A DNA stretch of 64,000 bases from Halomonas gemina (lineage in GTDB: Bacteria > Pseudomonadota > Gammaproteobacteria > Pseudomonadales > Halomonadaceae): the NCBI RefSeq assembly GCF_023554995.1, contig NZ_JAMJPK010000003.1:310001-374000 (forward strand). Direction: 5' to 3'. The position numbers were made by a program, and so were the translations under genes. Numbering within the stretch: position 1 is the stretch's first letter; each line of letters starts with the position of its first letter. Shown here in pieces: positions 1-9,025 of this stretch. The notes below the pieces were generated by a model, which searched no databases, was not told where the DNA came from, and was given only the letters and a program-made list of their open reading frames with translations.

Positions 1-2250
1 CGAGGTCTTGTTGATCTGGATCCCGTACTTGTTCATCAGGTATTCGTTCTTGAAGGTATCCCCGTCGATGCCCGTGGCGCCGATGGCGATGGTGATGCGG
101 CTGGGGTCGACGACGAACTCGTCGTTGGCCCAGGCCTCCTCCATCTTGTTCCAGCCGGTGACCGGGTCATAGAAGGTCTCGACCCCCGACTGCCGGTACT
201 CCAGCGGCACCATGTCCTTGTTGATCAGTACCCGGAAGTACTTCTGCAGCAGCGGGTGGGTATAGAGCTGCTCGCGCAGCGACAGCGCCGCCTCCACCTG
301 GGCGTGCACCAGCTCGAAGCCCTCCATCTCGGCCTGCATGCGCCCCACATCCAGCGAGGCGATGATCTGGTAGTTGGGCGAGGTCGAGGTATGGGTCATG
401 TAGGCCTCGTGGAACGGCGCCTCGACCTTCTGGCGATAGTCCTGGTCCCAGACATGAATCATCGACCCCTGGCGCAGCGAGGTCAGGGTCTTGTGGGTAG
501 AGTGGGTGGCATAGGCGCGGATGCGCACCGTGTCGGGGTCGGGCAGCAGGGGCCGGTCGAGCCAGGTGGCATCGTCGTCGGGGTCGAGGGCGTCGAACTC
601 CGCCTTCCAGGCGTCGTACTCCTCGCGATAGGCCTCGCTGCGGTAACGGTCGCGCAGGGTACGCGCGGCGTGCATGGCGGTCCGCGGCCGATAGGTGGGG
701 TTGAAGCCGGCGAAGGCGAACCACGCCTCGTCCCACAGGAACACCAGGTCGGGCTTGATTGCCAGGCACTCCTCCATCACCCGGCGCACGTTGTAGACCA
801 CGCCGTCGAAGGTGCAGTTGGTCAGCAGCAGCATCTTGACCTTGTGCAGCTGGCCCGAACGCTTGTAACCAAGCAGCGTCTTCTTGATCTCCTTGAGCGG
901 TACCGCTCCGTACATGGAGTAGTCGTCGAGCGGATAGGAGTCGAGGTAGCTGACGTGGGCGCCGGCCAGCACCATGCCGTAGTGGTGCGACTTGTGGCAG
1001 TCGCGGTCGATCAGCACGATATCGCGGGGCTTGATCAGCGCCTGCACCACGATCTTGTTGGCGGTGGAGGTGCCGTTGGTGACGAAGAAGCTCTGCCGCG
1101 CACCGAAGGCCCGGGCGGCGTACTCCTGGGCCTTCTTGATCGGCCCGTAGGGCTGCAGCAGGGAATCCAGCCCGCCGGAGGTGGCCGAGGTCTCGGCCAG
1201 GAAGATGTTGATGCCGTAGAAGTCGATCATCTGCCCGGCCCAGTGGGAACGGGTGATCGACTTGCCCCGCGAGATGGGCATGGCATGGAAGACCCCGGTG
1301 GGCTTCTTGCTGTACTCGCGCAGCGCATCGAAGAAGGGGGTGCGATAGCGGTTGTCGATGGCGCGCAGGATGGTGTGGTGCTGCTCGATGTAGTCCGTCT
1401 CGCGGTAGAAGATACGATTGAAGTGACGGATATCGCGACTGGCCGTGGCCTCCACGTCGCCGCTGGTGACCAGGAACTGGTCGATCTCGGGGCGCAGCTC
1501 GTGAATCATGCTGCTCAGCAGGATGCTGCGCTCGGCCTCGGACTGGTTCTCCAGCACCTTCTCCGAGAGGCCTTCAAGGTAGCTGCGCAGGGCGCTGAGG
1601 TTGTACTTCGACTTGTAGGGAAATTCATAGCGGATCAGGCAGGCCTGGATGTTGGGGTTGACCAGCACCGCGATCAGCGCATCCTCGAAGCTGCGCACCG
1701 TGACCACGTCATAGACGAAGCGATCCTCGGGGCGACGCATGTTGTGGAAGGCCTCACGAACCACCTCCTCTTCCGGCGCCGACAGGTTATCGACAATCAG
1801 CAGCTCGAAGTAGGGCTGGGCCGAGCTGTTCGACGCCGGGTGTCCGCGGCGCAGCTGCGCCAGGGCATCGAGGGTCTCCATATCCTCGGCATCGGCGTCG
1901 GTCTCGGAGAGATCCACATGGCGCCGCCGGTAGGACTCACTGATCAGCGCCCGTACCAGACGCTTGACCACCTTCTCCAGCAGCCCGTACTCCCCGCGGT
2001 CGAACAGCGACCAGAGATGGCGGAAGTCCTCCTTGGAGGGGAAGGCGTGGTAGTCCTCGATGATCTCGAGCCGCGTCAGCTTGATGTCGACGGCCTTGAC
2101 CAGGTTCTTGGCCCGACTGTCGTCGTTCAGGCGCACCAGCTGCCCAAGGTCACGCTTCAGCGCATTCCAGGTGTCGGCACGCAGCTGGGAGATCTTGTGA
2201 TAGAAACCCAGGGCGGTATAGGGCGTCTCGGTATGACTCGTCTCTGGCAT
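1..2250 (-). CDS. Orn/Lys/Arg decarboxylase-family PLP enzyme, 3' end outside window
   Basis: About 750 residues are visible and the C-terminus runs off the left edge. The start ATG at 2250 follows the C45 acyltransferase gene by 49 bp. An N-terminal helical/receiver-like wing of roughly 250 residues precedes a fold-type I PLP domain. The motif S-T-H-K at about residues 584-587 supplies the predicted Schiff-base lysine K587, and a W-D-E-A motif lies upstream of it. Family members decarboxylate ornithine, lysine or arginine to diamines or agmatine. Substrate cannot be read from the sequence, and some relatives act on other amino acids. It is the last visible gene of a run with a nitrilase, ATP-grasp ligase and acyltransferase, which suggests the amine product is further modified. 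The family call is firm; the substrate is unknown. Confidence 0.85.
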   Translation of the reverse strand, partial: MPETSHTETPYTALGFYHKISQLRADTWNALKRDLGQLVRLNDDSRAKNLVKAVDIKLTRLEIIEDYHAFPSKEDFRHLWSLFDRGEYGLLEKVVKRLVRALISESYRRRHVDLSETDADAEDMETLDALAQLRRGHPASNSSAQPYFELLIVDNLSAPEEEVVREAFHNMRRPEDRFVYDVVTVRSFEDALIAVLVNPNIQACLIRYEFPYKSKYNLSALRSYLEGLSEKVLENQSEAERSILLSSMIHELRPEIDQFLVTSGDVEATASRDIRHFNRIFYRETDYIEQHHTILRAIDNRYRTPFFDALREYSKKPTGVFHAMPISRGKSITRSHWAGQMIDFYGINIFLAETSATSGGLDSLLQPYGPIKKAQEYAARAFGARQSFFVTNGTSTANKIVVQALIKPRDIVLIDRDCHKSHHYGMVLAGAHVSYLDSYPLDDYSMYGAVPLKEIKKTLLGYKRSGQLHKVKMLLLTNCTFDGVVYNVRRVMEECLAIKPDLVFLWDEAWFAFAGFNPTYRPRTAMHAARTLRDRYRSEAYREEYDAWKAEFDALDPDDDATWLDRPLLPDPDTVRIRAYATHSTHKTLTSLRQGSMIHVWDQDYRQKVEAPFHEAYMTHTSTSPNYQIIASLDVGRMQAEMEGFELVHAQVEAALSLREQLYTHPLLQKYFRVLINKDMVPLEYRQSGVETFYDPVTGWNKMEEAWANDEFVVDPSRITIAIGATGIDGDTFKNEYLMNKYGIQINKTS

Positions 2251-2299
2251 GGCAACACCCATCCTTGCTCTTGTTGTCGAGGGGAAATCGATCGTTCGG

Positions 2300-3298
2300 T
2301 CAGCCGCTATGCAGCCCGCGGCTGCCGTAGCGCACGGTGATCCGCTCCTCGGGAAAGTCGTCGAAACTCAGGTCCAGGTTCATCCCCGGCCAGTGGAACT
2401 GGGCGCGCCCCGAGCGGGGGCGGTAGACCGCGGTATAGACGGTCCCCAGGCCACGCCGGTAGTCGTGGCGAAACAGCGGCGGGGCAGAGAAGGCCGCGAT
2501 CAGCCGCTCCTCGGTAGTGGTCTCGTCGTCCACCAGGATCGACAGCTGGCGCTCGCGGATCAGGGTCTCCGAGGCCAGGGCATGGGCATACCACTCGATC
2601 TTCTTCTGGTGGTTGGTGGCCACCGGCACGCGGCGGATGCTGGCGCGGCGATCCGGGCCGATCATCGCCGTCACGTAGCGGCCGGCGGCGTCGGCCACGG
2701 TGATGTTGTAGGCCATGTGGGTGGGCACCCGCGCCAGCACCTCGGCCGCCTCGGGCACGCTGTCGCAGAACTCGAGGATGTAGCGCAGGATGATCGGCGC
2801 ACCGAAGCCCTCACCCACCGCCTTGCGCCCACCGAAGGCCAGCGACACGGCAAGCCCGCGGTCATTCATCCCGTCGAGCACGCCCCACAGGCAGTCGGAC
2901 ATGGCGATCACCCGCCGCTCGTTCCAGTGGGTATAGAGGATCGTGCCCTCGCACAGCTCCGGCGGGTAGTCGTAGTTGCGCGCCAGCACCGTGGAGGCGG
3001 GGCTGGCGAGCACCGCCTGGGAACAGCCGGTGATATAGGGCGGCGGCTGGTAGAGGCTCAGGAAGCGCGCGGCCAGGTCACCGCCGCCGGCCAACTCGCA
3101 GAGCGCCCGATAGGTCCCGAGCAGCTCCGGCATGTGCCGGCGCAGGGCGTTGTAGCAGGCGAGATACCCCGGCCGCTCGCGCTCCCCCTCGCTGAGGTAC
3201 CACTGCTCATAGGCCGGCCAGTGGTACTCGAAGAGCGCCTGCCACCGCGGGCCGGCCTTGGCCTCGTGCACGGTGCGGAAATCGAGCATCTTGTCCAT
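2300..3298 (-). CDS. C45-family Ntn acyltransferase/hydrolase (AAT-like)
   Basis: A 332-residue protein of the autoproteolytic C45 group, related to acyl-CoA:6-aminopenicillanate acyltransferase. The expected self-cleavage junction G-C is at residues 91-92, making Cys92 the likely N-terminal nucleophile of the mature enzyme. It is followed by the family's R-N-Y-D motif. The family cleaves or transfers acyl/peptide groups on amines. The ATG at 3298 is chosen because upstream in-frame codons lie inside the 3' end of the ATP-grasp gene and read as low-complexity Arg/Gly. A GGGAGG lies 13 bp upstream, and Met57 of the longer frame (3289) is an alternative start. It sits 47 bp after the ATP-grasp gene and 49 bp before the decarboxylase. 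The substrate is unknown. Confidence 0.82.
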   Translation of the reverse strand: MDKMLDFRTVHEAKAGPRWQALFEYHWPAYEQWYLSEGERERPGYLACYNALRRHMPELLGTYRALCELAGGGDLAARFLSLYQPPPYITGCSQAVLASPASTVLARNYDYPPELCEGTILYTHWNERRVIAMSDCLWGVLDGMNDRGLAVSLAFGGRKAVGEGFGAPIILRYILEFCDSVPEAAEVLARVPTHMAYNITVADAAGRYVTAMIGPDRRASIRRVPVATNHQKKIEWYAHALASETLIRERQLSILVDDETTTEERLIAAFSAPPLFRHDYRRGLGTVYTAVYRPRSGRAQFHWPGMNLDLSFDDFPEERITVRYGSRGLHSG

Positions 3299-3345
3299 GT
3301 CGGCCGCAGGCACCTCCCGGGGCGAAAGGGAAACGGTCCCGGAAC

Positions 3346-4818
3346 TCACAGGATCTTGAAGTTGCCGCCGCCGACGGCATGGCTGACGGCCACCTCCGCC
3401 ACCACCGGGTCCTGCAGCGACTGGCCGGCGTACTGCCCGCGGATGCCGTCGATCCACGCCTTGGCGCGCTCGGTCAGCTGGAAGTCATCATCCATCAGCC
3501 GCCCCCGGGTGATCAGGATGCCCAGGTCGGCCCCCTCGTAGCGGAAGTCCCCTGTGCCGCTGATGCGCAGGAAGAAGCCCTCGCTGTCGTTCTCGGCGGC
3601 ATGGGGGTGGTAGCTGTAGTGGTCATAGCTGACGCTGCCGTCGGCGGCCATCCTCCACACCCCGGTGCGCGGTGCGGCGGTGAGCAGGTCGACGCTCTCG
3701 TCGGTATGCTTGATTACCAGCTGGCTCCAGCTGTCGACGCTGTCGGGGTGGGCCCAGCGCTCGTTGATCTCGTTGATGTCGAGGTCGAACTCGACATCCG
3801 AGAACTCCAGCAGGTGGAAGAGGAACAGCGGAATGTCGGAGTGGGCGAAAGCGGCCACGTTGGTCAGCGAGCTGGCCCCGGTGACCCGCGGGTTGAGCTC
3901 GCCGAGGTAGACCTCGCCGTTGTCCATGTCGATCAGGAAGTCGAGCTCGAAGTAGCCGCGGTAGCCCTCCTCGCGGAGCGCCTCGCCGAACTGGAAGGTG
4001 TACTCGCGCGCCTTGTCGCGGATCGACTGGTCGAAGGCGCCGGCGAACATCTCGTTGCCGCACCAGCCGCCCTTGTAGGGGGTCAGCGTCTTGAAGCCGA
4101 CGAGCTCGGTCATCAGCGGCCCCACCACGGTGCCGCAGCGGGTGGCACAGGCCTCGATGGCCGAGCCGCGGCAGTTGATACGCTTCATGATCTTGACCTC
4201 GGGCTCGGCCTCGATCTCCTCGGCGTGCTTGTAGTAGTCGTCCTCGCTGGCGATGAAGAAGGTGGTATGGCCGGAGTCGCCGAAGGCGGTCTGCACCACC
4301 AGGTCAGTGCCTAGCTCCTTGCTCACCTCGCAGAGCTCCTGATAGCTGCCGACCTTGGCCAGCACGTTGGGCACGCTGGGCACGCCGGCCTTGTTGCCGA
4401 TGCGCACGGTCTCGATCTTGTTGTCCATGCGGTTTCTCAGCGCCGCCGGCGGGAAGGCCACCTTGAGCCCCAACTGCTTGCAGACCTCCTCGGTGTGCTC
4501 GTCGAACATCAGGAAGGCCGCCACGCCGGCATTCTCGCCATCTGCCCGCGACTGGATGAAGTCGATCACCTCCTTGTGCTCGAGGAGATAGTTGTTGATG
4601 TCCTCGATGCTCTCGAAGTCGCGGGGGAACTTCTCCTTGGGCACGAAGACGTTGCGCTGCTGCCCCTCGAAGCAGTCGATATAGTTGATATGGCGGAAAT
4701 TGCCCACCCAGTCACCGATCCCCAGCAGGTTGAAGTTGGTAGCCGAGATGAAGTAGATCGGCTCCTTGTTGTTGAGGAAGTGGCGGCGGACATCGGCAAT
4801 GGTTGTTATTTTGCTCAT
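3346..4818 (-). CDS. ATP-grasp carboxylate-amine ligase-like protein
   Basis: A 490-residue ATP-grasp protein of the kind usually auto-annotated as biotin carboxylase. It lacks a biotin or carboxyltransferase partner nearby. The C-terminal half shows the ATP-grasp metal-binding signature: an acidic strand, then G-E-L-N-P-R-V-T-G. A central lysine-rich strand precedes it. ATP-grasp enzymes typically join a carboxylate to an amine through an acyl-phosphate. Next to a decarboxylase and an acyltransferase, an amide-forming role on a polyamine is plausible but inferred. The start at 4818 has GGAG nine bases upstream. An in-frame ATG at 4929 with a better AGGAG would add a 37-residue amphipathic/Pro-rich extension. 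Confidence 0.8.
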   Translation of the reverse strand: MSKITTIADVRRHFLNNKEPIYFISATNFNLLGIGDWVGNFRHINYIDCFEGQQRNVFVPKEKFPRDFESIEDINNYLLEHKEVIDFIQSRADGENAGVAAFLMFDEHTEEVCKQLGLKVAFPPAALRNRMDNKIETVRIGNKAGVPSVPNVLAKVGSYQELCEVSKELGTDLVVQTAFGDSGHTTFFIASEDDYYKHAEEIEAEPEVKIMKRINCRGSAIEACATRCGTVVGPLMTELVGFKTLTPYKGGWCGNEMFAGAFDQSIRDKAREYTFQFGEALREEGYRGYFELDFLIDMDNGEVYLGELNPRVTGASSLTNVAAFAHSDIPLFLFHLLEFSDVEFDLDINEINERWAHPDSVDSWSQLVIKHTDESVDLLTAAPRTGVWRMAADGSVSYDHYSYHPHAAENDSEGFFLRISGTGDFRYEGADLGILITRGRLMDDDFQLTERAKAWIDGIRGQYAGQSLQDPVVAEVAVSHAVGGGNFKIL

Positions 4819-4972
4819 CGTGGTCGCTCCATCGGTAACGGGTGAGGCGCCGGGCGCCTGGTGCGGGGAAGTGGCTGCAGGGAGGGTGCCGACCAGGCGG
4901 CGCAGCAGTCGAGTCAGGTACTCCAGCATGAAAGCTCCTCTTCACTTCGATGCGCCGCCCGCAGGCGGGGGA

Positions 4973-5842
4973 TCAATAGTCCTCGACGTTGGCACGGACA
5001 GGCTTGGCCAGCGGGCCCAGGGTGTCGAGGAAGGGAGTCGAGCCGCTCTCGCTCCGGTACAGCGAGAAATCCACCTTGCGGTCGCGGAAGCTCTTCAGCG
5101 GCTGGCCCAGTCCACGCAGCCCCGCCTCGCGCTCACGACGCACCCTCGTCATGTCGATCTCGATCGGCATGATCTCCTCGCCGATCCCGGCCTGGTGAAT
5201 GACGTCGCCGGAGGGCCCCACCACGATCGAGCGACCGTTGCCCAGGGCCCCGGCACCGTTGATGTCGAAGAAGTAGCACTGGTTGATCGCGGCATTGGTG
5301 CGCGCCATCGACAGCTCGATATCACGGTCGATGGTATCGGTCATGGTCGGGTGCAGGATCACCTCGGCGCCCATAGCGGCCAGGGTGCGGGTGGTCTCGG
5401 GGAACCACATGTCGTAGCAGATCGAGACCCCGAAGCGCCCGACATTGGGCACGTCAAAGACCACGAACTCGGTGCCACTCTCGACCCCTATCTCATAGGG
5501 ACGGAAGGGGAACAGCTTGCGGAAACGGTTGACCACCTGCCCATGGGGGTTGATCACCGAGAGGGTATTGTAGATGCCGTCCTCGGCCTGCTCGAACATC
5601 GAGCCGGGAATCAGCCAGATACGGTGCTGCTCGGCGATCTGGCAGAACAGGGCCTCGGCGTCGCAGGGCATCGGGCGAGCATTGTGCGTCGAGGCCCCCA
5701 TGGGCATCAGCTCGCTGAACAGGACCATCTGCACCTGGGGAAAACGGCTCATCAGCACGTCGATCCGGTGGCGCATGGCCTCGGTGTTATCACCATGGTG
5801 ATGGGCGTGCATCTGCACCCCGGCAATAGTGAAATAGGACAT
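4973..5842 (-). CDS. Nitrilase-superfamily carbon-nitrogen hydrolase (amidase)
   Basis: A 289-residue C-N hydrolase with the complete triad: Glu44 (F-S-E-L), Lys109 (R-K-L-F) and Cys142 (S-I-C-Y-D). The Y-D after the cysteine fits amidases and N-carbamoyl hydrolases better than true nitrilases. N-carbamoylputrescine amidase is a related possibility, interesting beside a polyamine-type decarboxylase, but the family cannot be subdivided safely by eye. It is the first gene of the four-gene minus-strand run. It lies 154 bp before the ATP-grasp start at 4818, or 43 bp before the alternative start at 4929. It begins 197 bp after doeX, so it may have its own promoter or be read through from doeABX. 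Confidence 0.85.
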   Translation of the reverse strand: MSYFTIAGVQMHAHHHGDNTEAMRHRIDVLMSRFPQVQMVLFSELMPMGASTHNARPMPCDAEALFCQIAEQHRIWLIPGSMFEQAEDGIYNTLSVINPHGQVVNRFRKLFPFRPYEIGVESGTEFVVFDVPNVGRFGVSICYDMWFPETTRTLAAMGAEVILHPTMTDTIDRDIELSMARTNAAINQCYFFDINGAGALGNGRSIVVGPSGDVIHQAGIGEEIMPIEIDMTRVRREREAGLRGLGQPLKSFRDRKVDFSLYRSESGSTPFLDTLGPLAKPVRANVEDY

Positions 5843-6039
5843 CTTGGTCTCTCTTCGTCAGGCGATCTCGGAAACTTCCAGGGCGCTGTCAACTATCATC
5901 GAACATGACCGGCACCTTCGGGAGCATGCCGGCGGGATCGCCCGGCCGGGCAAGCCTTGGCCCACCCATCTATTACCAGCTTATGCCACAAGGGCCGCGG
6001 TGACTTCAACGCTGAAATCTCGATCTAGCGGAAAAAGGC

Positions 6040-6513
6040 TCAGGCCAGATCCTCGGGAGAGAAGCCCGGGACGGGACGTTTCACCGTCTTGGTGACGATA
6101 TAGGTGAAGTAGCGCTCGATCCCGGCCTCCCCAGTCAGCCAGGCATCCATCAGCCGCTGGTAGGCATCGATGGAGTCGGTCTCGAACTTGATCAGGTAAT
6201 CGACCCCCCCGCCCACGGCCACGCACTCGGTGACCTCGGAAGTGGCGTGGACCAGGGCCTCGAAGCGGGCGAAGCTCTCGGCGTTGTGGGCCTTGAGCTC
6301 GACCTGCACCCACACGGGCGTGCGTTTGACCAGCGCCGCGGCATCGATGCGGGCGCTGTAGCCCTCGATGATGCCTGCCTTCTCGAGCCGGCGAACCCGT
6401 TCCCAGCAGGGGCTGACCGAGAGGTTGATCGCCTCGGCCAGCTTCGACTTGGTGATGCGGCCGTCCCGGGAGAGGATCTCGAGGATCTTCAGGTCATAGC
6501 GGTCGAGCTTCAT
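6040..6513 (-). CDS. doeX: DoeX, Lrp/AsnC-family regulator of ectoine degradation
   Basis: A 157-residue Lrp/AsnC protein. The N-terminal winged HTH (about residues 4-60) has the family pattern L-D-x-x-D-x-K-I-L and a recognition helix around V-S-P-C-W-E-R-V. A C-terminal RAM/ligand domain follows. In Halomonas elongata the gene after doeB encodes DoeX, which binds DNA near the doe operon; that assignment is used here on synteny and family. The start codon overlaps the doeB stop by 4 bp (ATGA), so it is translationally coupled. The ligand is likely an ectoine-derived intermediate (inference). It may also control the genes downstream at 1-5842. Confidence 0.9.
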   Translation of the reverse strand: MKLDRYDLKILEILSRDGRITKSKLAEAINLSVSPCWERVRRLEKAGIIEGYSARIDAAALVKRTPVWVQVELKAHNAESFARFEALVHATSEVTECVAVGGGVDYLIKFETDSIDAYQRLMDAWLTGEAGIERYFTYIVTKTVKRPVPGFSPEDLA

Positions 6514-7523
6514 GAGAGGGAGTCGACCACATCGGCGATCACCGCGATGGTGTCACCCATGTTGACCAACGCCGGATGGCGCCGTGCCGCCAGTACCCCG
6601 CTGCGCCCGGCGCGATACTCCACCGGCGCGGTGCCGCTGCGCGTCGGATCAAAGACCCGGGCCACCACCTCGCCCTGCTCGACCCGCTCGCCCAGGGCGA
6701 AACAGAGCTCCAGCACGCCGCTGTGCTCGCTCTGCACGTAGCAGCTGGCATCGGGCATGTCGAGATAGACCTGGGGGGCGTCAGGCATCTCCACCTCGCC
6801 GGCCATCAGGCCGTAATGGATCAGGAAATTGCGCACGCCGCGCTCGGTGATCGCCATGCTCTCCGGCGTGGAGGTGCCGCCGCCGCCGAGCTCGGTGGCC
6901 ACGAAGATCTTGCCCTGGCTCTCCACCGCGGTGTCGAACAGCGCCGCCGCGTCGAGCTCGAACATCATCATGGCGTAGGGGGCACCGAAGGCCTTGGCGC
7001 CTTCCAGCGCCTGGCGCTGCTGCTCGGCATCCTCCAGCACGTGGGAGGCGCCGAAGGGGATGATGTCCAGGGTGCGCCCGCCGGAGTGCAGGTCGAGCAC
7101 CACGTCGCACATCGGCACCATCACCCGGGTGAAGTAGTCGGCGATCTTCTCGGTCACGCTGCCATCCGGGTCGCCGGGGAAGCTGCGATTGAGGTTGCCG
7201 CCGTCGAGGCCGGAGGTACGCTTGCCGGCCATCACCGCCGGCTGGTTCATGCAGGGCACGATGATCACCCGGCCGCGGACGTCGTCGGCCTCGAGCGAGC
7301 TCGACAGCTTGAGCAGCGAGGTGATGCCCTCGTACTCGTCGCCGTGATTGCCGCCGGTCAGCAGCGCCGTGGGGCCCTCGCCGTTCTTCACCACGGTGAC
7401 GGGAATCATCACCGCTCCCCAGGCCGACTCGTCAACGGAGATCGGCAGCTTGAGAAAGCCGTGCTGGACGCCATCGGCGTCGAAGTCGACGGTGGCGGAG
7501 ATGGGGCTGGGACGCTTGGTCAT
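6510..7523 (-). CDS. doeB: DoeB, N-acetyl-L-2,4-diaminobutyrate deacetylase
   Basis: A 337-residue zinc hydrolase of the succinylglutamate desuccinylase/aspartoacylase (M14-like) family. The zinc motif H-G-D-E (in G-G-N-H-G-D-E-Y) and the later H in D-L-H-S-G-G are present. In ectoine degradation DoeB removes acetate from N-acetyl-diaminobutyrate made by DoeA, giving L-2,4-diaminobutyrate. The start at 7523 is preceded by AAGGAG; an upstream in-frame ATG at 7565 overlaps doeA and has no better site. It lies 31 bp after doeA and overlaps doeX by 4 bp. The next enzymes, DoeC and DoeD, are not in this window. Confidence 0.93.
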   Translation of the reverse strand: MTKRPSPISATVDFDADGVQHGFLKLPISVDESAWGAVMIPVTVVKNGEGPTALLTGGNHGDEYEGITSLLKLSSSLEADDVRGRVIIVPCMNQPAVMAGKRTSGLDGGNLNRSFPGDPDGSVTEKIADYFTRVMVPMCDVVLDLHSGGRTLDIIPFGASHVLEDAEQQRQALEGAKAFGAPYAMMMFELDAAALFDTAVESQGKIFVATELGGGGTSTPESMAITERGVRNFLIHYGLMAGEVEMPDAPQVYLDMPDASCYVQSEHSGVLELCFALGERVEQGEVVARVFDPTRSGTAPVEYRAGRSGVLAARRHPALVNMGDTIAVIADVVDSLS

Positions 7524-7554
7524 GTCAGGGAACTCCTTGTTCTGTAACGGCGGC

Positions 7555-8754
7555 TCAGCGCACAAAGAGCTGACGCGGGAAGTCGGCCAGGGTCTCGCAA
7601 CCGGTCTCGGTAATGAGGATGCTCTCGGTGATCTCCAGGCCCCAGTCGTCCTCCCACAGCCCCGGCATGAAGTGGAAGGTCATGCCGGGCTGCAGGATGG
7701 TCTCGTCCGAGGGGCGCAGGCTCATGGTGCGCTCACCCCAGTCCGGCGGATAGCTGATGCCGATGGGGTAGCCGCAGCGCGCGCCACCGCGGTCGAAGCC
7801 GTACTTATCCATGGCCGCGCCCAGCGCCATGGCGATATCCGCGGTGCGGTTGCCGGGCTTGGCCACCGCCAGGCCACTCTCGATGCCCTCGAGCAGCGCC
7901 GACTCGGCGCGCACGAACTCCTGGGGCGGCCTGCCGAGGAAAACCGTCCGCGACATCGGCGCATGGTAGCGCTTGAACACCCCGGCGATCTCGAAGAAGG
8001 TGCCCTCGCCCTCGCGGAACGGCGTGTCGTCCCAGGTCAGGTGCGGGGCGGCGGCGTCACTGCCGGTGGGCAGCATGGGCACGATGGCGGGATAGTCGCC
8101 GCCATAGATCTTGCCCTGCTCATCCCGCCAGCCCTCGATGGCGACGCGATAGATCTCCGACACCAGCTTGCTCTTGGGCAGGCCCGGTTCGATCACCTCG
8201 AGGATCCGCGTGTGCATGCCCTCGACGATCTTCGCCGCCACGCGCATGTACTCGATCTCCTGGGGCGACTTGATCGCTCGACACCAGTTGACCAGGGCGT
8301 TGGCGTCCATGAAGCGCGCATGGGGCAGCTCGCGCAGCAGGCTCTGGTAGGCCTTGGCCGTGAAGTAGTAGTTGTCCATCTCCATGCCCACCACGCCCTC
8401 GTGCCAGCCGCGATCGGGCAGGATGGTCTGGGCGAGGTAGTCCATAGGATGCATGTCCGGATTCTGCACGTAGTAATCCGGGTAGTAGGTGATATTGTCC
8501 GGATCGATCCAGCAGGTGCGCAGGGCGCCGTTGGCGTCCATCCGCCGGCCATACCACACCGGTTCACCCTCCAGGCCCACAAGCACGCACTGGTGCACGT
8601 AGAAGGACCAGCCGTCGTAGCCGGTCAACCAGGCCATGTTGGAGGGGTCGCTGACGATCAGCACGTCGATACCACGGCTGGCCATCTCGGCGCGCACCTT
8701 CCACAGACGGGTCGCGTATTCCTCACGAGTGAAGGGCAGGGAAACCTGGATCAT
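7555..8754 (-). CDS. doeA: DoeA, ectoine hydrolase (M24 peptidase-like)
   Basis: A 399-residue protein of the creatinase/Xaa-Pro peptidase (M24) fold that opens the ectoine ring to N-acetyl-diaminobutyrate. The N-terminal creatinase domain (about 1-150) and C-terminal pita-bread domain (about 160-399) are both complete. The protein agrees closely with the Halomonas DoeA sequence I remember, including its N-terminus and length. The ATG at 8754 was chosen on that basis; an in-frame ATG at 8769 would add five residues, and neither has a strong Shine-Dalgarno. First gene of doeABX. The 271-bp gap to the divergent gene at 9026 must hold the doe promoter. Confidence 0.94.
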   Translation of the reverse strand: MIQVSLPFTREEYATRLWKVRAEMASRGIDVLIVSDPSNMAWLTGYDGWSFYVHQCVLVGLEGEPVWYGRRMDANGALRTCWIDPDNITYYPDYYVQNPDMHPMDYLAQTILPDRGWHEGVVGMEMDNYYFTAKAYQSLLRELPHARFMDANALVNWCRAIKSPQEIEYMRVAAKIVEGMHTRILEVIEPGLPKSKLVSEIYRVAIEGWRDEQGKIYGGDYPAIVPMLPTGSDAAAPHLTWDDTPFREGEGTFFEIAGVFKRYHAPMSRTVFLGRPPQEFVRAESALLEGIESGLAVAKPGNRTADIAMALGAAMDKYGFDRGGARCGYPIGISYPPDWGERTMSLRPSDETILQPGMTFHFMPGLWEDDWGLEITESILITETGCETLADFPRQLFVR

Positions 8755-9025
8755 GAAGCCACTCGCCATCGCATCATCAAGAAAATCGGCCCTCTCTGCA
8801 GCGAGAAGGCCGGGCCGGGGGCCGGATCACTGACACGGTGCCGGGCCACAACATGGGTGCGGCGGGCATTCCGGACAGCCGGTCGGTTCCCTCGGGTGGA
8901 GGTTACTGCCAACCCATGGTGGGCGGTCAAGCATTTCCTGATGCTCTATCACGGATACCCTGTCACGCTTGTTCACAACCAGCCACGCTCCCATGATGAA
9001 GGGAAAGATCGCCGATGGAGGAAGC

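Noticed and set aside
256..2340. Long plus-strand open frame opposite the decarboxylase
   Set aside because: The translation is rich in Val/Gly/His/Gln with no recognisable domain. The minus strand encodes a clear PLP decarboxylase, so this is a GC-rich antisense shadow.
3346..4818. Biotin carboxylase
   Set aside because: Only the ATP-grasp core is recognisable. There is no biotin carrier or carboxyltransferase nearby and the context suggests ligase chemistry.
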